A stretch of DNA of 64,000 bases, from positions 87,635,052-87,699,051 of the forward strand of contig OZ024935.1 of assembly GCA_964017235.1 (NCBI GenBank), given 5' to 3'. The stretch's first letter is position 1. Every line of letters starts with the position of its first letter. Origin of the DNA: Sabellastarte sp. h YS-2021 (lineage: Eukaryota; Annelida; Polychaeta; Sabellida; Sabellidae). The notes beneath the pieces are model-generated. The model did no database searches. It was not told the DNA's origin and was given only the letters and a program-made list of their open reading frames with translations. Both the position numbers and the translations under genes were made by a program. Below, one piece after another: positions 57,901 to 64,000 of the stretch.

Positions 57901-60900
57901 AAAAATTCTCCACTTAAAAATTTGAATTGGCTGTAAATAAATTATAATAATACAGAACACCTCACTAAAGTAGTGTTTGGGAAATTTATATGTGGTAACA
58001 AGGTTTTCCATTTCAAAACAGCCCTTATCCTTAGATAAAATGCATCAAATGAAGGATATACAAGGTCATATGACACAGAAAACCACTGTGGTTATTTGAT
58101 AAGCTTGGAGTTAGCTAAGTCACCCTTTTGTGAAATCCATTGACGTCCCAGACCTAGCTAAGACCAAAGTCTTAGATTTAAGTCCAAGACTTAGCCAATA
58201 AAGGAACTTAGTTTAAGTCCTTTAATGAAATTGGCCCCTGGATTCTGAGTTTTTCTTTCTCCCTTTGTGGTTCCAGCACCTTAGATTTTTGTCATACGAT
58301 AGCGATTAAGTGCTACAAAAATATTCATTACATTAGATTTCACCAAAGAATATATTTATTCTTCTGGTCACTTTACTTTGACAATACTGGGAAGGTCTAA
58401 TCATTATCCTGACCATATATATTATTTATTTAAATAATTAAAAGCAACTAAATGGTTTTACCTTTTACTGGACATAATTCCATCACCTTCTGAAACACAA
58501 TAATATAAATCAGTTTGGTTTACAGAAAAACAATGCTTTATGGTTTATATATTTATATTTATCTATGCCATATACAATTTATTCTGGGAACAAAGGCTAT
58601 ATACAACTCTATATGTCAAGGGCGACAGTTGTAACAATACTAACATTGGACAATCCTGCTGGATTATGGAGGGCATATTGCTATTGAAAACTGGTTCCAC
58701 TTTCACAATCATTTTGTAGAGACACAGCAAAATACAAGAATAACTTTATTAACCCTGTTTGACCAAATGTTTTTTCACATCACGATACTTCCCTAAGTTC
58801 CACATTCTAAAAGTGAAATTTGATATGTTACAAATTCCTTGTGCCTGTATGCAGCACACCAAAGACACCTGATCTAGTTGACTTTAAGGTAACCTTAGCA
58901 TGAGGTTGCACTTTTTGAAACTGTAAACTCAGTTTTCATATTTCAATGCATATTGAACCTGTGTAAGCTCCTTATTTCGAGTAGATGTACACTATGGAAA
59001 ATCCAGTAAAAATTAGTATAAGAATGTTTTATCATATTACCTTGATAAAGGACAGCACAAAATAAATACATTTATAGAATCACATATATTATTAGTAGTA
59101 TTTATTTACTGTGATTTTTATGTTGCTTTCAACACTGTACAGGTCATATCAAGATGGATAGTTTTGTGGGCAGAGGAAACCAGGGGCCGATTTTACAAAG
59201 GGACTTAGACTTGGCCAAGTTTTTGGCCAAGTCAGGGACTTAAATGTAAGACTTCGGTCTTAGCTAGGTCTGAGACTTAAATGTATTTCACAAAGGGTGA
59301 TTCAGCTAAGTCCAGGCTTATCAAAGAACCACAGTTGTTTTCTGTGTCATGTGACCTGTTATATCTATTCTAAATATACTATTGGTGACATATATCCTTC
59401 ATTTGATGTATTTCATCTAAGGATAAGTGAGGACTTAGCTGCTTTGAGAAATCCACCAAGTCTAAGACCACGAACTTAACATTCTGTTGACAAAATTTAA
59501 GTCTAAATCTGGGCTTAAGTCCCTTTGTGAAATGAGCCCCAGTATATAAAGTTGGTCAAGGTTCTGTACTGTAAACTGCCGGCCATTGGTAAGCAACTAC
59601 CAACTTTCCCACATAAGGTCCTGGGTTTGAACCGTTGACCTCAGGTGGAAGTCTAGTGTGTTACCGCTGCACCACTATGGCCCCTTATTATTAATATCAG
59701 TAATGGTATTAAAATAATGCAATATAATGATACTTGGTTTCTGTGAGGGTGTGTTTTCTTTAAAAAACCTACATAACAGTGGATTAAGATATCAAAAGTA
59801 TAATATACACAGTGATGAAGCAATGTTTTCTGTTTATTATATTAAATAAATTATTAGCTATTTTGATTTCGTTTTTAATTTCTACAATTGTTTTGAATTT
59901 TAGTTATCACCCTGATGAAATAAGCCAAACAGCAATTTTATGCATGCATTGCATAATGGTTGTTTTTATCCTCCATCAGACTTCTACAAGCATCTCTATT
60001 CACAGCTACTTACATTGTGCATACTAAACTCACATTACTTAGGGCATTTGTTGTAGTGTTTGTATTGAAGTTAGGTTGATAACATTTACATTCCACTTAC
60101 CCAAAACTGACCATGCTAAAAATTTGTCATATATTTGGACATATTGCTTCAAAGTCATTTCTTTAAATTTGTCAAGTTCTTTTTGCTCTCGCAAAAAATC
60201 ATTTTCTATTTCATCGTACAATTCGGTCATTTTTGTTCTGACAACCATTTGAAGTTTGTGAAATCCTTTTTTAAGTGTCAAACAAGTTTCGAAAGGGCAA
60301 GTGTATACTAGATATCCCATCATTAAAAGCTCAGCAAAATCTTTACTTTGGCACAGTTCTGGAATTTCATCTTGTACTTCCAAAGGCTTCAATATATTTT
60401 GGTCTCCATAGTATTCCAGATCTTTTCGTATTGCATGGATTATCTCTTGACGTTGAAGCTGAGTAATTTCAATATCCATTTTTTTCATAATACTGTCAGC
60501 AATCTTTCCATCAAAACCTTCTGGTCTGTTTGCATCCTCTGCGCCAGGTTTGTCAGATGTACCCCCAAGTCTTAAGCACTGTCGAGTCATTTTGGTTTGT
60601 GAGGGTTCACTACATGTTTGTCTACCTCCACCTTCAACTTTTTCATCTGCCACTAATTCTATGGAAGCATCTAGTTTTTGACATCCAGCACCCGTTTTAT
60701 ATCCTAACATGTTGGATGATATACCTATACCATGTGCCATGTGTCCTCTTTTCAGCTCTGCACTAATTTGTTCTTCAATAAGAGTATTAATAGTGTTAAG
60801 AGACCGCATCCTAAACCTGTCTCCTGTTTCCCTTTTGCTGTGAAGCTCATCTTTTGTTCTTGTATCAACTGCCAGTTTGTGTTCTTTCAGCATTTTTATC

Positions 60901-61268
60901 AAAATCCCTTCTTTGACTCTTTTATCCACATGACATCCCAATCTTATTCCACAAAGGTCATCCAATCTTGCCACAGAATTTGTCACTTGTGTCAAACTTT
61001 CATTTGAACTCCTGAAATTTACAAAGTTGTCTGTTTTCTCACAAGCAATGGGATACTTCGGATTCGTTGTTTCCGTTGACAAATATTCAAGTTTTTCTTC
61101 AGCTACTGATACTAATACCTTATGCTTTTCAATAATATGTTTAGTTTTACTCTCCACATCTATTTTTTCAATGGCTTTCCCACCACCCTGAAGTTGTTTT
61201 AGCTTGTAAGTTTTCTCCTTAACATAGCCCTTATAATGGTCCATGTTGCCATACAAAGCGATATGCAT
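54105..61268 (-). CDS. Unrecognised 904-aa protein, five coding exons including a 28-nt micro-exon
   Basis: Five exons join in frame on the minus strand: 61268-60101, 58489-58462, 56935-56338, 56238-56194 and 54980-54105. Every junction has GT-AG sites and matching phases (1, 2, 0, 0). The N-terminal ~390 residues are charged and partly helical (EKLEYLSTETTNPKYP, then EFENDFLREQKELDKFKE-like helices near its end). The middle ~200 (RVPNMFTCGHVDVETEGGVI to the acidic VDENQ) look beta-rich, with many Cys, His and aromatic residues. The last ~290 start with a basic NRKRAIIYRNQNSDRK, pass through long helices (SALDALLSAFLVVLLSRLAQ, RRELAEEELLALESE) and end in a Lys-rich helical tail. I recognise no family. 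No signal peptide is evident. The second ATG, eight codons in, has the stronger Kozak context (aacATGg). Confidence 0.75.
55880..56000. repeat. Short direct repeats in the last intron
   Basis: 'aggggctgatttgaccagg' recurs three times with variations at ~35-bp spacing. The rest of the intron (54981-56193) shows nothing else. Confidence 0.65.
56194..56238 (-). CDS. Fourth coding exon of the 904-aa gene (15 codons)
   Basis: Acceptor gttctcgacag, 45 nt reading LSEREFYKYILEIDK, donor AAG|gtatgt; phase 0 at both ends. It could be skipped without a frameshift. Confidence 0.65.
56338..56935 (-). CDS. Third coding exon of the 904-aa gene
   Basis: The acceptor is tgctgttctttcag and the donor AACCAG|gtatgt. 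It encodes RVPNMFTCGHVDVETEGGVI through EVEFSMHFHSNELVSNLAQD to VDENQ, with no family recognised. The upstream ATG at 56988 is intronic. Confidence 0.75.
56936..57690 (-). other. Intronic sequence, nothing recognised
   Basis: Part of the intron between the micro-exon and the third coding exon. Confidence 0.45.
57697..58237 (-). mobile_element. GGGCC-type MITE, ~541 bp, with CTG duplication
   Basis: Ends GGCCGATTTCACAAAGGGAC and, inverted, GGGCCAATTTCATTAAAGGAC are flanked by CTG (57694-57696 and 58238-58240). The body includes the reverse complement of 'accacagtggttttctgtgtcat', so it belongs to the family at 8.3-9.9 kb. It lies in an intron of the 904-aa gene. Confidence 0.75.
58462..58489 (-). 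CDS. 28-nt micro-exon of the 904-aa gene
   Basis: Acceptor attgtgtttcag, 28 nt of exon, donor AAAAG|gtaaaa. It converts phase 1 (from the exon at 60101) to phase 2 (needed at 56935), which a direct splice to the preferred acceptor cannot do, and encodes EGDGIMSSK plus part of an Arg codon. It lies between two MITEs. Confidence 0.65.
59101..59684 (-). mobile_element. Second SINE copy, interrupted by a MITE
   Basis: The sequence matches the SINE at 25,633-25,872 on both sides of a MITE: 'tgtacaggtcatatcaagatgg' to 'gaaaccag', then 'cagtatataaagttggtcaaggttctg' to the tRNA-like head 'ttaccgctgcaccactatggcccc'. It lies in an intron of the 904-aa gene. Confidence 0.85.
59184..59539 (+). mobile_element. 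GGGCC-type MITE, 356 bp, inside the SINE, with CAG duplication
   Basis: Ends GGGCCGATTTTACAAAGGGA..TCCCTTTGTGAAATGAGCCC are flanked by CAG (59181-59183 and 59540-59542). The intact SINE at 25.7 kb shows a single CAG at the same place, confirming the 3-bp duplication. Confidence 0.9.
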
Positions 61269-61324
61269 GAGATATTATATATCTTCAGTTTGAAACAAAT
61301 ATTTCCACTGAACAACTACCGTAT
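60101..61324 (-). CDS. First coding exon of the 904-aa gene (with 5' UTR)
   Basis: Acceptor catttgttacag ends at 61325. The 56 nt before the ATG at 61268 include an in-frame TAA, so translation starts here and an upstream non-coding exon is implied. The exon ends TTTTG|G with donor gtaagt. It contains DLCGIRLGCHVDKRVKEGIL and the helical DFLREQKELDKFKEMTLKQY. Confidence 0.8.
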
Positions 61325-62180
61325 CTGTAACAAATGAACAACAAGTAAATGTGCCATCAAACATGTCAGCATTTTTCCCTCTTTCCTAACGTTATGTTTG
61401 TTATATTTACTTGTAAATGTCTGTTTCTATTTGTTCAATAAGTACACTGAAACATAGCACACACAATGGCTGGCAAACTATATTGATCTAGTTTTATTCA
61501 GAAGGCAACAAAAAGGCATTTAGGTTAAAGTCAATATCTTGGCCTCATTGTTAACATTCTTCTGTCCGGTAAATCACATACGGGAACTTTGTAAGGGTAA
61601 ACAAACTACGTCTGTGATAGAGGGACCAGGAAGTTGGAAAAAACAATTAATGTAAATACTGTATACTAACACATTTATTTTAAGAATTATTACTGGAAAA
61701 AGTGGAATATAAGTTAAATACGTTAGCTCTATTTACGAGATGGAATTTATATATATATATATGTAATTAGTTGCAGTAGTTTTAACACAATATCTTCTAT
61801 TTTCGCCCACTGTTAGTGTGTCAAATTATAATCAACAAAGGGTCAATTTATCCTTGTTATTTCTCAAACTATGTAACTTAAAATGTGTTACATACATCAT
61901 TACAAAGATGTGTTTGTTTTGTGTGGTGTCAAACTACACCGCATAGTCAGACTTCCTATTTTATTTAAAAAAATTTATGGCACTGAATCTGTACTTAAGA
62001 TGGTAGGTACATAATATTAATTGGGTTCGACTCCCAGGGCAGAGTTTTAAACTTTGCGTATGATTTTCACTGTACCCATTCATTAATCTTAATTAACCCA
62101 TTTCTAAAATTTTAAAATTAAATATAAGTTGACATTGCACTCACAAGGAATATTGAAACTATTATTGTAAAATACCAGAC
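61325..62180 (-). other. Probable 5' intron of the 904-aa gene, no feature seen
   Basis: A/T-rich. A short (AT)n run lies near 61750. Confidence 0.4.
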
Positions 62181-62184
62181 TCAC

Positions 62185-62345
62185 CAGTAGTTATCTGTAG
62201 TGATGCTGTAGGATTGCTTTTAGGTGTTGTTCCTTTGGATATGCACAGATAACTGCCAGTCTTTAGGTTCATTTCCTGTTACAAGCACTTCCAGTGGGGA
62301 GATGCTAAAACTCACTCGGCAGGCGTCCGGCTTTCCGGACGAAAC
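62185..62345 (-). other. Candidate 5' untranslated exon of the 904-aa gene
   Basis: Minus-strand sequence ending ataactactg|gtgagt has a strong donor at 62179-62184. Above it is a short CpG-rich stretch (62320-62355) with a TCCGG-CTTT-CCGGA hairpin, unlike the A/T-rich surroundings. This could be the promoter-proximal exon that splices to 61324. Not proven. Confidence 0.35.
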
Positions 62346-62454
62346 TCCCGGGCGGTAGCTACAACATTCCCCCCTGTTTTGTTGAGAACAGGACCCTCAG
62401 ATATCTGTGGTTGGCCGTGATGGTAGTAGACAGACCATGGTTTTGATCGTGGAC

Positions 62455-62740
62455 ACAACGGTTCTGAACTTGTAGAACAATGTTGGTAATCCCTCTGTTT
62501 TCTTTTGAGATTCCGCAACAGTTCTGAAACTGGTAGAACAATGTTGATAATCCCTCTGCTTTGAGAAATTTGAGCACGTGAACATTCTGATCATCTCTCC
62601 ATTTTGAAAGATACGTAGCAGTAAAACGCTTGGAACAATGTTGATGATTCTTCCATAACAGTTCATGACATAGAACAATGTTAATAGGTTCTTTTAGAAA
62701 CACACAACAGTTCACTTACAATGCAAAACAATGTTAACGT
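62455..62740 (-). repeat. Degenerate minisatellite downstream of the TatD gene
   Basis: 'agaacaatgttgataatccctctg' variants recur about five times at 62475, 62540, 62633, 62672 and 62727. It probably lies in the 3' UTR or flank of the TatD-like gene. Confidence 0.6.
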
Positions 62741-62756
62741 ATCCAGGTGTACACTC

Positions 62757-63983
62757 TTATTTGAGACCGTACAGGTCCTTGGCGTTCCAGCTGGTCACCT
62801 GTAACACCTCTTTCACAGTTGTGTCTTTCAATTGCGCCACCCGGCGAGCCACCTCTTCTAAACCATAAGGAGAGTTGTAATCACACTTACTGTGGACAGG
62901 GGCTGTAATGTAAGGCGAGTCTGTTTCCAAGAGGATCTGGTCCAACTCCAGGCGCTGTACGACCTTCTCCAGTTCAGGGTGACGGTCCTGACGCAGCAGG
63001 AGGGCAGTGAACCCAAACATCATCCTCGGAAAACACGCAAGCCAATTACGAAGTTGAGTAATTCCCCCGTTGAAACAGTGATGGTGGATCTTCATCACAT
63101 CCCTGTCAAAGGTTGGCAACTCCTCACCAAAGATTTTTAGACAGGTTTCTGATGCTTCCATGCTCCCCTTCTTGTCCCGACAGTGGATGACCAAGACCTT
63201 GCTGAACAATTCCTCCTTGACAAACAGCTGTAGGAATTTCCTGCACAGTGTAATTTGCTGTTTCTTGTAGGAACTGAAATGCGCGGAGTAGTCAAAGCCA
63301 AACTCACCAATACCAACACAACGTGGATCCTTGATGATGGCACTCCTCACATCAGTAAAATCCTGGGCAGAGGCGGTGTGAGCAAACTTTGGGTGAATTC
63401 CGTGGGAATGAAATATCCTGGAATCCCTCTTCCACATTTGACGAAGTTTCTTGCCAGGCAACTCATGACAGAAATTAGCGACAACGGCCTGTAAATACAC
63501 TGGAGTCGCTGGCATTGGTCCCCTGTCAAGGATATCATCGATGTCCTGACATCTGCTAGCCCTTTGAAGCTTGTCCAAGTGCATGTGAGAGTCGATGAAA
63601 CTAACTCTATCTGAACTTTTGGCCTTCAAGAAAACTTCTTTCCTCTTCTTCCAGGTCGCATAGTCGTATGGTACGCCGACATCCTGGATTGCCTCCTCCT
63701 TTGGTGGACTTCCTAGAATGGATGATCCGACGCTTCTGGCTTCCTCAACAGGTGAATCCAGTAGTGCAGCTTCCTCTGAGAGAGCAAGACTACTTGCTAA
63801 CTTCCCAGATTCTGACTGACTACAGGGAACAGATGATGCAGCCTCCTCTGAGAGAGCAAGACTACTTGCTAACTTCCCAGATTCTGACTGACTACAGGGA
63901 ACAGATGATGCAGCTTCCTCTGAGAGAGCAAGACTACTTGCTAACTTCCCAGATTCTGGCTGATTACATGATTCCACCTCCAT
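62757..63983 (-). CDS. TatD-family metal-dependent hydrolase (putative deoxyribonuclease)
   Basis: An uninterrupted frame of 408 codons from the ATG at 63983, and still open to the right edge, so the true start may lie outside. TatD enzymes are metal-dependent TIM-barrel hydrolases, many with DNase or exonuclease activity. The metal and active-site motifs are present in order: FIDSHMHLDKL, GIHPKFAH, GIGEFGFDYS, VLVIHCRDK, KIHHHCFNGG and LLETDSPYITAP. The ~270-residue barrel ends with a usual TSWNAKDLYGL. The N-terminal ~130 residues are an added low-complexity segment with three 24-aa repeats (ESGKLASSLALSEEAA). No intron interrupts the visible part. It is on the same strand as the 904-aa gene, about 1.5 kb upstream of it. 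Exact substrate is not deducible. Confidence 0.9.
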   Translation of the reverse strand: MEVESCNQPESGKLASSLALSEEAASSVPCSQSESGKLASSLALSEEAASSVPCSQSESGKLASSLALSEEAALLDSPVEEARSVGSSILGSPPKEEAIQDVGVPYDYATWKKRKEVFLKAKSSDRVSFIDSHMHLDKLQRASRCQDIDDILDRGPMPATPVYLQAVVANFCHELPGKKLRQMWKRDSRIFHSHGIHPKFAHTASAQDFTDVRSAIIKDPRCVGIGEFGFDYSAHFSSYKKQQITLCRKFLQLFVKEELFSKVLVIHCRDKKGSMEASETCLKIFGEELPTFDRDVMKIHHHCFNGGITQLRNWLACFPRMMFGFTALLLRQDRHPELEKVVQRLELDQILLETDSPYITAPVHSKCDYNSPYGLEEVARRVAQLKDTTVKEVLQVTSWNAKDLYGLK

Positions 63984-63985
63984 TT
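63770..63985 (-). repeat. Coding 72-bp minisatellite, three units
   Basis: Three near-identical 72-bp units begin at about 63770, 63842 and 63914. Each encodes a 24-residue Ser/Ala/Glu-rich repeat at the N terminus of the TatD-like protein. The period keeps the frame, so copy number could vary without breaking the gene. Confidence 0.9.
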
Positions 63986-64000
63986 CCTCTTCCTGCTGTT

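Noticed and set aside
62020..62045. tRNA gene
   Set aside because: A box-B-like ggttcgactcc is present, but no box A at the right distance and no cloverleaf could be drawn.
62315..62350. Hammerhead ribozyme
   Set aside because: The stem and following GACGAAAC resemble stem II of a hammerhead, but the required CUGAUGA core is absent (cggcagg instead) and no proper stem III is visible.

Overview
This is eukaryotic DNA: AT-rich, with genes split by GT-AG introns, dense degenerate transposons and large satellite arrays, and no operons or ribosome binding sites. The mix (CR1/L2-like and L1/Tx1-like LINEs, DIRS-like and Ty3-like retroelements, GGGCC-ended MITEs, a tRNA-like SINE, AGGTCA-rich satellites of about 146 bp and a TatD-type gene) suggests a marine invertebrate, most likely a mollusc. 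That assignment is inference.

Layout. 1-1554 (minus) is the start of an open CR1/Jockey-like retrotransposon ORF: signal-anchor-like N terminus, 2A-like motif, AP endonuclease; the reverse transcriptase lies beyond the left edge. 2.1-3.5 kb (minus) is a broken MADF/BESS-like gene. 4-13.5 kb is non-coding DNA with three copies of one dispersed repeat. One copy was hit by GGGCC-type MITEs with CAG target duplications, another by a 5'-truncated L1/Tx1-type LINE with a perfect 13-bp duplication.

13,827-37,509 (plus) is the main gene. Nine exons could be joined in frame: a 3.9-kb exon of about 30 ankyrin repeats, two linker exons, two exons forming a trypsin-fold serine peptidase with a complete His/Asp/Ser triad, and four short coiled-coil/tail exons. 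The 5' exons were not found. Its introns hold a DIRS-like element, a SINE, LINE pieces, a 150-bp degenerate tandem repeat and an exact 3 x 337-bp array.

38.3-53 kb is intergenic. It holds a DIRS-like fragment, a 4.9-kb array of 147-bp monomers with an 11-monomer (1617-bp) higher-order duplication, a Ty3/gypsy relic broken by a foldback element and by a second satellite, a MITE, and an inverted outlier of the 147-bp satellite.

54,105-61,268 (minus) is a five-coding-exon gene (904 aa, family not recognised) that needs a 28-nt micro-exon to stay in frame. 62,757 to the right edge (minus) encodes a TatD-family metal-dependent hydrolase whose N terminus carries three near-identical 24-aa repeats from a coding 72-bp minisatellite.

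The most notable system is the ankyrin-trypsin-coiled-coil protein: apparently intracellular, with sensor-effector architecture, possibly an immune or conflict protease.
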